Shown in pieces: positions 51,235 to 58,979 of a DNA stretch of 64,000 bases (the stretch's first letter is position 1; the number at the start of each line of letters is the position of its first letter). Below the pieces are notes generated by a model. It worked only from the letters and a program-made list of their open reading frames with translations. It made no database searches and was not told where the DNA came from. The position numbers and the translations under genes are program-made. Source of the DNA: Variovorax gossypii. GTDB lineage: Bacteria > Pseudomonadota > Gammaproteobacteria > Burkholderiales > Burkholderiaceae_C. The stretch spans positions 62,001 through 126,000 of the forward strand of contig NZ_RXOE01000008.1 of NCBI RefSeq assembly GCF_003965815.1, in the 5' to 3' direction.

Positions 51235-51951
51235 TCAGCCCTTCTTGAGCGGAACCACGATGGCGTCGCCGCTGCCGCTCTGGACGCGGGCGCCGGTCAC
51301 GAAGTAGGCGTGCAGGTCGTGGGCGAAGGCGTTGAGCTTGGTCAGCACGAACTTGTTGCCGCGCACCAGCGCGTTGTAGCCCAGCACCGCGGGAATGGCG
51401 ACGGCCAGGCCGAGTGCCGTCATGATCAGCGCTTCACCGATCGGGCCTGCCACCTTGTCGATGGTCGCCTGGCCGGCCGAGCCGATGCTCATGAGGGCGT
51501 GATAGATGCCCCAGACGGTGCCGAACAGGCCGATGAACGGAGCCGTCGAGCCGACCGAAGCCAGGATGGCGAGACCGGTCTGCAGGCGGGCGGTGAAGGC
51601 GTCGATGCCATTGCGTAGCGCGCGCGTGATCCAGTCGCTCACATCCAGTGCATCGTGCAGATGAGCCTTGGTGTTGCGGTGGTGCGCTGCCGCTTCGCGG
51701 CCTTCGAGGGCCAGTGCGCGGAAGGGGTTGCTGTCGTCCTGACCCAGCTTGTTCAGCGCGGTGGCGAAGTCTTCGCTGTGCCAGAAGTCCTGCGAGTGCT
51801 TCGCGAGGCGCTTGTAGCGGATGACGTCGAGTGCCTTGACGATGATCACGATCCACGACGCGAGCGACATGCCGATCAGCAGCACCGCCACGGCCTTGGT
51901 GACGAAGTCGCCCTGATTCCAGACGTTCATCAAGCCAAAATGGGAATCCAT
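51235..51951 (-). CDS. exbB: Biopolymer transport protein ExbB (MotA/TolQ/ExbB channel)
   Basis: A 238-residue protein with three membrane helices: VLLIGMSLASWIVIIVKALD, then the paired ILASVGSTAPFIGLFGTVWG and IGEALIMTALGLAVAIPAVL. It forms the proton channel with ExbD. It lies 22 bp after tonB and 5 bp before exbD. Confidence 0.97.
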   Translation of the reverse strand: MDSHFGLMNVWNQGDFVTKAVAVLLIGMSLASWIVIIVKALDVIRYKRLAKHSQDFWHSEDFATALNKLGQDDSNPFRALALEGREAAAHHRNTKAHLHDALDVSDWITRALRNGIDAFTARLQTGLAILASVGSTAPFIGLFGTVWGIYHALMSIGSAGQATIDKVAGPIGEALIMTALGLAVAIPAVLGYNALVRGNKFVLTKLNAFAHDLHAYFVTGARVQSGSGDAIVVPLKKG

Positions 51952-51973
51952 ACGAAGTTGCTCCAGAGAAAAA

Positions 51974-52657
51974 TTAGTTCAGGACGTAGTTGACGGGGGC
52001 GTCATAGGACATGGCCTGCACCACGCCGTTGACCTTGCCGGGAACGAACCGGCATTTCATGATGAATTCCACCGCGGCCTCGTCGAGGCGATCGAAGCCG
52101 CTGGATTTCTTGACCTCCGCGCTCTTCGGCAGGCCGTCGACGCCCACGAGCACGCGCACGATCACCTTGCCCTGTTCGCCGAGCCGCTTGCTCATGGCGG
52201 GGTAGGTGGGCTTCGGGTTTTGCAGGTAGTCGGCGTTGCTCGACGGCAGCTGCACCGCGGGCGGTGCCGGTGGTGCCGGCGGCGGAGCGGGTGGGGCCGG
52301 TGGAGCGGGGGGCGCAGGAGGCGTGGCCGGTGGCGGCGGCTCTGTGGTCCCGACGGGCGCCTGGGGAGCCGGGGTGGGCTTCGGCTCGCGAATGGCCTGG
52401 GGCCGCGGCGGAGGCGGTGCCTTGGCCTTGGGTTGAGGCGGGGGAGGGGGCGGAGGAGGCGGATCGGCCTTCGGCTTGGGCGGTTCGACGAACTGGCTCA
52501 GTATTTCGACGGGAACCACCACTTCGGCGGCGCGGCGCAGCAGGCCGCTCTGGAGCGCCCACAGCGCAGCGGCGTGAAACAGGACGACGCCGCCCGCAAT
52601 GACGACATTGCGCGAAAGGCCGAAGAGGGAAGGAGGGGGGGCGAAGCGGTCAGACAC
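51974..52657 (-). CDS. tonB: Energy transducer TonB
   Basis: A 227-residue protein with an N-terminal anchor (about 15-35), a very proline-rich periplasm-spanning rod (about 55-135, long Pro and Pro-Pro-Ala runs), and a C-terminal receptor-contact domain (NPKPTYPAMSKRLGEQGKVI ... FIMKCRFVPGKVNGV). I chose the GTG at 52657 (MSDRFAPPPS); a TTG at 52687 gives ten more residues. It powers TonB-dependent receptors such as the Fiu-like protein. The Pro runs would need EF-P, encoded at 25.7 kb. Confidence 0.93.
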   Translation of the reverse strand: MSDRFAPPPSLFGLSRNVVIAGGVVLFHAAALWALQSGLLRRAAEVVVPVEILSQFVEPPKPKADPPPPPPPPPQPKAKAPPPPRPQAIREPKPTPAPQAPVGTTEPPPPATPPAPPAPPAPPAPPPAPPAPPAVQLPSSNADYLQNPKPTYPAMSKRLGEQGKVIVRVLVGVDGLPKSAEVKKSSGFDRLDEAAVEFIMKCRFVPGKVNGVVQAMSYDAPVNYVLN

Positions 52658-52732
52658 GATCAACCATTCGAATGCGGGCACCGCCAAAGGTGCCCCGATT
52701 GCAGCAAAACCGCTACGAAGACGCCAATGGCG

Positions 52733-52807
52733 CTACTTGCGAAAGATCCACCAGACCGAACCCGCGACGAGGATCAGGCTGCCGCCGAGGGCCGAGACGA
52801 GTTCCAT
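52733..52807 (-). CDS. Possible 24-residue single-helix membrane microprotein
   Basis: The frame reads MELVSALGGSLILVAGSVWW followed by IFRK and TAG. It is one hydrophobic helix with a positive C-terminal tail. AAGGA lies 11-15 bases before the ATG, and third codon positions are almost all G or C (20 of 23). It overlaps the last 34 bp of bfd in another frame and precedes tonB by 75 bp. I know no family for it, and its expression is unproved. Confidence 0.45.
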   Translation of the reverse strand: MELVSALGGSLILVAGSVWWIFRK

Positions 52808-53046
52808 GCTTTGCTTTCCTTGATGGAGTTGGCAAGCTGGATCGCTCTCGGACCCGATTCGCAATTCAAGGCGGCGACCGGGTGCGAAGCGCTGCACTGC
52901 GCGACGATATCGCGCGCACAGCCTTCACATTGACCACACTGGGTGGCTACGCCAAGTTCGAACTGGACTTCGTCGAAAGTCATGCCGGCCCGCACGTGAC
53001 GTGCGATTTCTCGGTCGGAGACTCGGCGGCAGACACAAACGATCAT
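52774..53046 (-). CDS. bfd: Bacterioferritin-associated ferredoxin
   Basis: A 90-residue [2Fe-2S] protein. The four cluster cysteines are Cys4, Cys6, Cys37 and Cys40 (MIVCVCRRVS ... TQCGQCEGC), with the Bfd spacing. Bfd passes electrons to bacterioferritin to release stored iron when iron is scarce; bacterioferritin is encoded at 61.2 kb. The C-terminal 40 residues are a low-complexity tail not needed for the fold. The promoter's -10 lies within a large inverted repeat. Confidence 0.93.
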   Translation of the reverse strand: MIVCVCRRVSDREIARHVRAGMTFDEVQFELGVATQCGQCEGCARDIVAQCSASHPVAALNCESGPRAIQLANSIKESKAWNSSRPSAAA

Positions 53047-53078
53047 GGCGGTGAAAGCGGCAGTTGGCTGGCTGTTGG

Positions 53079-53118
53079 ATGCGATGATTATAAATAAGAA
53101 TCCATCGCATTCACAATA
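53079..53118 (-). promoter_or_regulatory. bfd promoter with embedded Fur-like inverted repeat
   Basis: On the minus strand there is a perfect -10 TATAAT (53092-53087), with TTGTGA 18 bp upstream. The -10 lies inside an inverted repeat with 8-bp arms (ATGCGATG at 53079-53086, CATCGCAT at 53103-53110). The AT-rich centre resembles a Fur box (TGATTATAAATAAGA, 10 of 14). Confidence 0.6.
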
Positions 53119-53159
53119 ACTATGTGTTACTGAGTCATGCAACACCCGGGCGCCTGAAA

Positions 53160-53840
53160 TCAGACTTCCGACCAGAGCCGCAGCAGGTTGTGGTAATGCC
53201 CGGTCAGCGCCACCGTTTCCTCGCACTCGCCCAGGCGTGCGCGCAGCTTCTGGATGTTCTGATCCAACTCAAAAAGCATGCCCCGTTGCTGATCGCTGCG
53301 CACCATGCTCTGCAGCCAGAAGAACGAGCAGACCCGCGCCCCCTGCGTCACGGGATGAACGCGGTGAAGGCTGCTCGCCGGGTAAAGAATGAGGTCGCCG
53401 GCCGGCAGCTTCACTTCATGCGAGCCGTAGGTGTCGATCACTTCCAGCTCGCCGCCCTCGTACTCTTCCGGATCGCACAAGAAAAGGGTGCATGACAGGT
53501 CCGTGCGCAGTTGCTGCCCACTGCCAGGCAAAGCCCGCACCGCCCCGTCGACATGAACGCCGTAGTGCTCGCCCCCCTCATAGCGATTGAAAAGCGGCGG
53601 TACGAAGCGCGACGGAAGCGCCGCCGAGAAGAACAGCGCGTTGCGCGCCAGCGCGGCGAGCACGATGTTGCCGAGCTCCTTGCCGATCGGTGAATGCTCC
53701 GGCAGCTGGCGGTTGCGCTTGACCTGCGCTCCCTGTGCGCCGACCGTCTCGCGTCCGTCGGTCCATTGCGTGGCGTCGAGCGCGGCGCGCAGCTCGCGCA
53801 CCTGGTCGGGGCTCAGCACTTCGGGCACATGCAGCATCAT
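53160..53840 (-). CDS. piuC: Fe(II)/2-oxoglutarate-dependent PKHD-type hydroxylase (PiuC/YbiX)
   Basis: A 226-residue dioxygenase. The iron ligands are His96 and Asp98 (HYGVHVDGAV) and His159 (SSLHRVHPVTQGAR), with Arg169 for 2-oxoglutarate. PiuC/YbiX genes commonly sit next to Fiu/PiuA-type siderophore receptors, as here; the substrate is unknown, possibly a siderophore. Start: first of two adjacent ATG codons (53838-53840), 93 bp after the receptor gene and beyond its terminator. Confidence 0.94.
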   Translation of the reverse strand: MMLHVPEVLSPDQVRELRAALDATQWTDGRETVGAQGAQVKRNRQLPEHSPIGKELGNIVLAALARNALFFSAALPSRFVPPLFNRYEGGEHYGVHVDGAVRALPGSGQQLRTDLSCTLFLCDPEEYEGGELEVIDTYGSHEVKLPAGDLILYPASSLHRVHPVTQGARVCSFFWLQSMVRSDQQRGMLFELDQNIQKLRARLGECEETVALTGHYHNLLRLWSEV

Positions 53841-53868
53841 TTTTCGGGAACTCCGCAATGAGAAAAGC

Positions 53869-53892
53869 CCCGGCGCGGGCCGGGGCTCGAGT
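53869..53892 (-). terminator. Terminator between the Fiu-like receptor and piuC
   Basis: AGCCCCGGC/GCCGGGGCT stem followed by TTTTCT on the minus strand. A second GC hairpin (CACCGGCC/GGCCGGTG) lies at 53902-53921. piuC may therefore be attenuated relative to the receptor. Confidence 0.7.
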
Positions 53893-53933
53893 GTCGCACC
53901 GCACCGGCCGGGGCCGGTGCGCGCAGGAAACCG

Positions 53934-56327
53934 TCAGAACGCGAAGTTCGCGGTGATCTTGGCCGAGCGCGGGGTACCCGGCGTGTAGCGGTAGCCGCTC
54001 TTGTTGATGGCCGCCACGTAGTCCTTGTTGAACAGGTTGTACACGTTCAGCTGGATGTCGATGTTCTTGTTGATGCGGTAGGAGGCCATCGCATCGAACA
54101 CCCAGTACGAGTCGACGTACGCCGGCGTGCCCACCGCGCCGTCGGTGCCGCGCTGCAGCTTGCCGTTGTAGCGGGCGCCGCCGCCGAGCGTCAGGCCGAA
54201 CGGGAACTGGTAGGTGGTCCAGAGCGTGAAGGCCTTCTTCGGCGTGTAGGCCAGGGCGGTCGAGCCGTCCGCCAGCACCGAGGGGCCGCTCAGCACGCGG
54301 GTGTTCATGGTGGTGAAGCCCGAGCTCACGCCCCAGTTGTCGGTCAGTGCGCCCGACACGCCGAGTTCGACGCCCTGCACGCGCTTCTTGCCGGTCTGGA
54401 AGTACTGCTGCGTGACCGAGTCCTGCACCACCTCGTTGCTCACGTCGGTGCGGTACAGGGCTGCCGTCAGGGCCACGCGCTTGTTCAGCACGTCCCACTT
54501 GGTGCCGACCTCGTAGGTCTTGGCCTTCTGCGGCAGGAAGTCGGTGCGCGCGGCGCTGTTGCCGGTGCCGCCGGCGGCCAGCTGGAAGTTGGCGCCGCCC
54601 GGCGGCTGGGCTGCGGTGCCGTAGGCCGCGTAGACGCTGCTGTTCTCGGTGGGCTTGTAGACCAGGCCGATCTTGCCGGAGAGCAGGTTGTCCGACAGCT
54701 TCAGGTTGGTCGGCGTGATCGTCGAGGTCTGCGGGCCGTTGCCGGTGCGAGCCAGCGTCAGCGCGGTGGCGTTGTACGTGGTCGAGTAGTGGTCGTAGCG
54801 CAGGCCGGCGGTCAGCTGCCATTGCTCGTTGAACTTCAGCGTGTCGAAGGCGTAGAGGCCGATGGTGTCGGTGCTGCCGTCCGAGCCGGTGCCGTTGGCG
54901 ATGCGGTTGTAGCCGCTCACGTACGGATTCGGGTTGTACAGGTTGGCCGCAGGCCACGAACCGGCGGCGGCCAGCGTGGTGCCCACGCTTGCGTAGCCCG
55001 GCGCGTAGAAGTTGTTGGCGGTCTGCTTCTCGCGGATGAACTCGATGCCGCCGTTGAACGAGTGGCTGATGCTGCCCGTGTTGAACTTGGCCGACACGCT
55101 CGTCTGGTTGGTGAAGATCGTGTTTTCCTGGTCCTTGTTGGTGGGCAGGTTGCGCGTGATCGTCCAGCTTGCCGGGATCGTCGGGATCACGGTGTTCAGG
55201 AAGCCGGCCGTCACGGCGGGCAGGGTGCCGACGCCGTTCGTCGACGTCAGGCCGCCGCCCATGAACGACGTCAGCATGTAGTCCTGCGAGGTCTTGCCGT
55301 AGCGCGTGGTGTTGCGGATCGTGATGTCGGGCGTCAGGTCGTGCTCGATGCGAGCGGTGAACATGTCGGCCGTGACGTTGTCGAAGTCGGAGCTCGTGCC
55401 GTAGAAGTTGCTCGAATCGACGCGCTGCGCGTAGTTCAGGTAGGTGCGGCGGGCCAGGCCGCGGGTGATCGCGGTGGCGTCCGGCGTGGTGTAGCCGGGC
55501 AGGCCGATGGTGGGCACGCCGCCGTCGGGAATGTTGTTCTGCTTGACGTGCAGGTAGTCGAGGAAGATGCGCGTCGGGCTGTTCAGGCCGAGGGCCAGCG
55601 ACGGTGCGATCGCCCAGCGCTTGTTCTTGACGAAGTCGCGGCCGGCAACGCCGCCGTCTTCGCTCACCGCATTCAGGCGGAAGGCCGCGCCTATGCCGTT
55701 GGCGCTGCTCAGCGACTTGTTCCAGTCGACGCTGCCGCGCTTGAAGTCGGCGCTGCCGTAGCTCAGCGAGCCCATGAAGCTGTCTTCGAGCTTGGGCTTC
55801 TTGGTAACGAGGTTGATGTAGCCGGTCGGCGAGGTGCGGCCCACGTCGGTGCCCGACGGACCCTTCACGACCTCGACCTGTTCGATGTTGAAGACGTCGC
55901 GCGACACCGAGCCCAGGTCGCGGATGCCGTCGACGAAGATGGCGCTCGAGCTGTCGAAGCCGCGCATGAAGACGGCGTCGCCCGTGTTGGTGTTGCCGTT
56001 CTCGCCGAGGAAGAAGGTGCCCACGCCGGGCGTGTTGCGCAGAGCTTCGGTCAGCGTGGTCGCGCCCTGGTCGCGAATGATCTGTTCCTTGATGACCTGG
56101 ATGGTCTGGGGCGTGTTGACCAGCGGGGCCGTGAACTTGGGATTCGACGAGTTGTCGGTCTTGTAGTCGGCGGCGGTGGTGTCCTGCACGCGGACTTCGG
56201 GAAGGGCGCCTCCCGACTGGGCCAGGGCGCCGGGTGCCGCAATGGCCATCAGCGTGGCGGCGGCAGCGCCTGAGAGATGAGGAACGGCGCGCGCAACGGT
56301 GTGTTTGCGGCTCTTGATGTAGGCCAT
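53934..56327 (-). CDS. fiu: TonB-dependent siderophore receptor, Fiu-like (catecholate type)
   Basis: A 797-residue outer-membrane receptor. Signal peptide about 1-36 (ending GALAQ), a TonB-box-like LPEVRV just after it, and a plug domain (about 65-180: NTPQTIQVIKEQIIRDQGAT ... FMRGFDSSSAIFVDGIRDLG ... EQVEVVKGPSG). The 22-strand barrel ends in Phe (ANFAF), as expected for barrel insertion. The RGFDSSSAIFVDGIRD segment and the linked piuC point to the Fiu/PiuA group, which takes up iron with monocatechols or catecholates. A Fur-like site lies 130 bp upstream. Confidence 0.93.
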   Translation of the reverse strand: MAYIKSRKHTVARAVPHLSGAAAATLMAIAAPGALAQSGGALPEVRVQDTTAADYKTDNSSNPKFTAPLVNTPQTIQVIKEQIIRDQGATTLTEALRNTPGVGTFFLGENGNTNTGDAVFMRGFDSSSAIFVDGIRDLGSVSRDVFNIEQVEVVKGPSGTDVGRTSPTGYINLVTKKPKLEDSFMGSLSYGSADFKRGSVDWNKSLSSANGIGAAFRLNAVSEDGGVAGRDFVKNKRWAIAPSLALGLNSPTRIFLDYLHVKQNNIPDGGVPTIGLPGYTTPDATAITRGLARRTYLNYAQRVDSSNFYGTSSDFDNVTADMFTARIEHDLTPDITIRNTTRYGKTSQDYMLTSFMGGGLTSTNGVGTLPAVTAGFLNTVIPTIPASWTITRNLPTNKDQENTIFTNQTSVSAKFNTGSISHSFNGGIEFIREKQTANNFYAPGYASVGTTLAAAGSWPAANLYNPNPYVSGYNRIANGTGSDGSTDTIGLYAFDTLKFNEQWQLTAGLRYDHYSTTYNATALTLARTGNGPQTSTITPTNLKLSDNLLSGKIGLVYKPTENSSVYAAYGTAAQPPGGANFQLAAGGTGNSAARTDFLPQKAKTYEVGTKWDVLNKRVALTAALYRTDVSNEVVQDSVTQQYFQTGKKRVQGVELGVSGALTDNWGVSSGFTTMNTRVLSGPSVLADGSTALAYTPKKAFTLWTTYQFPFGLTLGGGARYNGKLQRGTDGAVGTPAYVDSYWVFDAMASYRINKNIDIQLNVYNLFNKDYVAAINKSGYRYTPGTPRSAKITANFAF

Positions 56328-56459
56328 GAAGTTTTCTCCGAAAGGGGCGGGCGGCAGGACTCGACTGGCGATGTCCGGACGGCCTGCGTTCCTTGGTGGG
56401 AGAAACGAGGGGGACTGGCTGGGTGAGTCGATTCACGAAGCGTCGTAAATCGCCGCGAA

Positions 56460-56474
56460 TGATATTGGTTCTCA
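56460..56474. promoter_or_regulatory. Fur-box-like site upstream of the Fiu-like receptor
   Basis: The minus strand reads TGAGAACCAATATCA, 11 of 14 matches to the 7-1-7 Fur pattern. The 236-bp gap between the receptor and the flavoreductase gene holds nothing else that I recognise. Confidence 0.65.
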
Positions 56475-56563
56475 ATACCAAAAATACGCAGTCGAACTAA
56501 ATTAATCCAAAAGTTGTGCCAGATCGTTGCTGTCACGCAACTGATGGGACCGCCGCGGCCGGT

Positions 56564-57934
56564 TCAGTAGACGTCGCGGCGGTAGCGTCCGCTGGCCGTC
56601 AGCTCGCTGACCAGCGTGTCGCCCGCGACCTGCCGCAGAGCGGCACCCACGCCAGACGCCATGCCTTGCAGGCTCCCGCAGACGTAGATGGCCGCCCCGT
56701 CGTCCAGCCAGTGCAGCAGGGCGTCGGCCGACTGCAGCAGCCGGTGCTGGACGTAGAAGCGCTCGGCCTGATCGCGCGAGAAGACCATGTCGAGCCGCTT
56801 CAGCACGCCATCGGCCTGCCACGCTTCGATTTCTTCGCGATAGAGGAAGTCATGGGCTGCCTGGCGCTCGCCGAACACCAGCCAGTTGTCGTGCCTGCCC
56901 GCGACTGCCCGTGCCCGAAGATGCGCGCGCAGGCCCGCGATTCCGGTTCCGTTGCCGACGAGGATCAAGGGCCGCGTCTCGTTGCCTTCCAGCCGGAAGC
57001 CCTGGTGCGGCCGCACGCGCAGGGCCACCGTGTCGCCGATGCTGAGCGTGGATGTGAGCAGGCCCGATGCGGCGCCGAGCGTGCCGTCCGGATGCTGCTC
57101 TTGCCGCACCAGCAGCTGCAGCTCGCCATCGGCGTGCACCGAGGCGATGGAATAGTCGCGCGGCCGAGTCGGATCGCTCGCCACGGCCACCTGGGCGAGG
57201 TCGCCCGAGGCCCAGGGCGGCATCGGGCCCGATTGCGGCACCAGCCCGAGGTGGAAGACCGGCCCGCCCGCGCTACCCGGATTGAGGCGCTCGCGCGCAA
57301 CGAGCCGCCATTGGGCGAAGCTGTCGGCGGCCGCATCGCCAATGCCGGGTTCCGGCACTTCGCCCCATTGCGCCTGCCACGTAGCCAGCGCGGCCGGGTC
57401 GCTGTTGTCGACCTCGATGCGATCGAATTCGCGCCTGGCGCCTGCGGCCTGCAGCCACTCGTCGAGCGCGCGGCCGAAGCCGCAGAAATTGGCGTACTGC
57501 CGGTCGCCCAGGGCCAGCACCGAGTAGCTCAGCGAAGGCAGCGCAGGTGGCGAACTCGCCATCATCGTGCGCTCGACGAACACGCTGGCGCCATCGGGTG
57601 CATCGCCTTCGCCGTAGGTGCTGGCGATGAAGAGCGCGCGGCGCGTTGCGGCCAGCGTGGGGGCATCCAGTGCGTTCAGTTCCATGACGCGCGCCGGGAT
57701 GCCCGCAGCGCCCAGCTGCCGGGCTGTCTGCCACGCGATGGCTTCGGCCTGGCCGGTCTGGCTGGCGAACAGCACGAGCACCGGGGGCTCGTCGCTGCTT
57801 CCTGAGAGGGTCGCCGAATCGCGCGCGGCCGCGGCTTTTCGCCTGTGCTCGCGCAGGTAGATCGACGCACAGAGCGCCGCATATGCCGCAAGGGTGGAAC
57901 CCGCGCCGAGCGCGCGCCAGCCGAAGTCGTTCAT
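56564..57934 (-). CDS. Membrane-anchored NADPH flavoreductase (flavodoxin + ferredoxin-NADP reductase domains)
   Basis: A 456-residue diflavin protein. One N-terminal helix (about 6-23) anchors it; a flavodoxin domain binds FMN (LVLFASQTGQAEAIAWQTAR, ASTYGEGDAPD, LALGDRQYANFCGFG). A compact FAD/NADPH reductase follows (RDYSIAS, LVGNGTGIAGLRAHL, VFGERQAAHDFLY, YVCGSLQGMASGV, C-terminal YRRDVY). It is usually annotated sulfite reductase subunit alpha, but no sulfite reductase gene is nearby. It is coupled to apbE by an ATGA overlap and is the last gene of the PepSY operon. Probable role: feeding NADPH electrons to the membrane partner. Confidence 0.9.
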   Translation of the reverse strand: MNDFGWRALGAGSTLAAYAALCASIYLREHRRKAAAARDSATLSGSSDEPPVLVLFASQTGQAEAIAWQTARQLGAAGIPARVMELNALDAPTLAATRRALFIASTYGEGDAPDGASVFVERTMMASSPPALPSLSYSVLALGDRQYANFCGFGRALDEWLQAAGARREFDRIEVDNSDPAALATWQAQWGEVPEPGIGDAAADSFAQWRLVARERLNPGSAGGPVFHLGLVPQSGPMPPWASGDLAQVAVASDPTRPRDYSIASVHADGELQLLVRQEQHPDGTLGAASGLLTSTLSIGDTVALRVRPHQGFRLEGNETRPLILVGNGTGIAGLRAHLRARAVAGRHDNWLVFGERQAAHDFLYREEIEAWQADGVLKRLDMVFSRDQAERFYVQHRLLQSADALLHWLDDGAAIYVCGSLQGMASGVGAALRQVAGDTLVSELTASGRYRRDVY

Positions 57935-58941
57935 GTCCCGGCCGGCGCAGGCCATGCGGGCGTGGCCTTTGCAGCGGGCGAAGGAACGCCATGGCTCACG
58001 AACAGCGCGGCAATGCCGTGTTGCCGCGCAAAGTCGAATCCTTCATCCGGGCCCAGCACCGTCAGCACCGTGGCCAGCGCATCGGCCTGCATGCATTCGG
58101 CGTGCAGCACGGTGACGCTGGCCAGCGCATGCGCGACCGGCTCGCCCGTTCGCGGATCGATGGTGTGCGACCAGCGGCGCCCTTCGTGCGAGCGCTGGTG
58201 CCACCGGTCGCCCGAGGTGGCGATGGCCATGTCGGCAAGCGCCACGCGCCTCGCCCCGGCCGGATCGCCGTCGACTAGCACCTGCCACGGTTGCCCACCG
58301 GGGCGCTTGCCCATGCCCCGCAGTTCCCCGCCGATCTCGAGAAGCGCGTCCGCGATGCCCAGTGCACGCAAGGCCTCGATACCGTGATCGACAGCGAAGC
58401 CCTTGGCAATACCCGAGAGATCCAGCGTGGCGCCCCCGGGCTGCAGCAGCGAGCCATCGGCGGCATCGAATGCCAGCCGCGACCAGCCGACGCGCTCTCG
58501 CGCCCCGGCCAGGGCATCCGCGGTGGGCAGGGCGTTTTCAGCCCCGGCTTCAGGGCCGAAGCCCCAGCAGGCGACCAGCGGGCCGACGGTCGGATCGATC
58601 GCTCCGCCGCTGGCCGTCGACCACCGGGACGCGCATCGCATCACCGTGGCGAACTCCGCCGGCAGGATGTGGCGCGACCCGGCCTGGGCGCGGTTGAATC
58701 GGCTGATGTCCGATTCAGGCTCCCAGTGGCTCATCTGCGCAATCACGCGGCCGAGCGCCGACTCGACAGCCGCGCGCACCTCCGCCAGCGGCTGCATCCG
58801 CGGGTTGTCGAAGCGCAGCGACCAGGTGGTGCCCATGGTCTCGCCGCCCAGCTGCTGCAGGGTGGCGGGATCGGCGGGGCGCGGCACGGCCGCATTGGCG
58901 TAGCCGCCGGCGCGCCAGGTACTACTGAACGAAAGGCCCAA
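57931..58941 (-). CDS. apbE: FAD:protein FMN transferase ApbE
   Basis: A 336-residue enzyme that attaches FMN from FAD to Thr/Ser of target proteins. Visible motifs: ETMGTTWSLRF near the N-terminus, GGATLDLSGIAKGFAVD (catalytic region), ALLEIGGELRGMGKRPGG, SHTIDPRTGEPV and the metal-site ADALATVLTVLGPDEG. The start used is a TTG at 58941; no lipobox or signal peptide is seen, though most ApbE act outside the cytoplasm. Its target is probably the DUF2271 protein two genes upstream. Confidence 0.92.
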   Translation of the reverse strand: MGLSFSSTWRAGGYANAAVPRPADPATLQQLGGETMGTTWSLRFDNPRMQPLAEVRAAVESALGRVIAQMSHWEPESDISRFNRAQAGSRHILPAEFATVMRCASRWSTASGGAIDPTVGPLVACWGFGPEAGAENALPTADALAGARERVGWSRLAFDAADGSLLQPGGATLDLSGIAKGFAVDHGIEALRALGIADALLEIGGELRGMGKRPGGQPWQVLVDGDPAGARRVALADMAIATSGDRWHQRSHEGRRWSHTIDPRTGEPVAHALASVTVLHAECMQADALATVLTVLGPDEGFDFARQHGIAALFVSHGVPSPAAKATPAWPAPAGT

Positions 58942-58979
58942 GGTGGTCCGTCTGCTGTCGCGCAGGAAGCCTCAGGGCT

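Noticed and set aside
52255..52470. G-rich runs in the tonB Pro-coding region as possible G-quadruplexes
   Set aside because: Only three tracts of three or more G lie within loop range, and the runs are explained by Pro/Ala codons on the other strand.
53578..56481. A 967-codon open frame on the minus strand over the receptor and piuC
   Set aside because: It is a +1/+2 frame shadow rich in Arg/Pro/His; the receptor frame is full of recognisable motifs.
56564..57934. True sulfite reductase flavoprotein (cysJ)
   Set aside because: No hemoprotein subunit or sulphur genes nearby; it has a membrane anchor and sits in an ApbE/PepSY operon.
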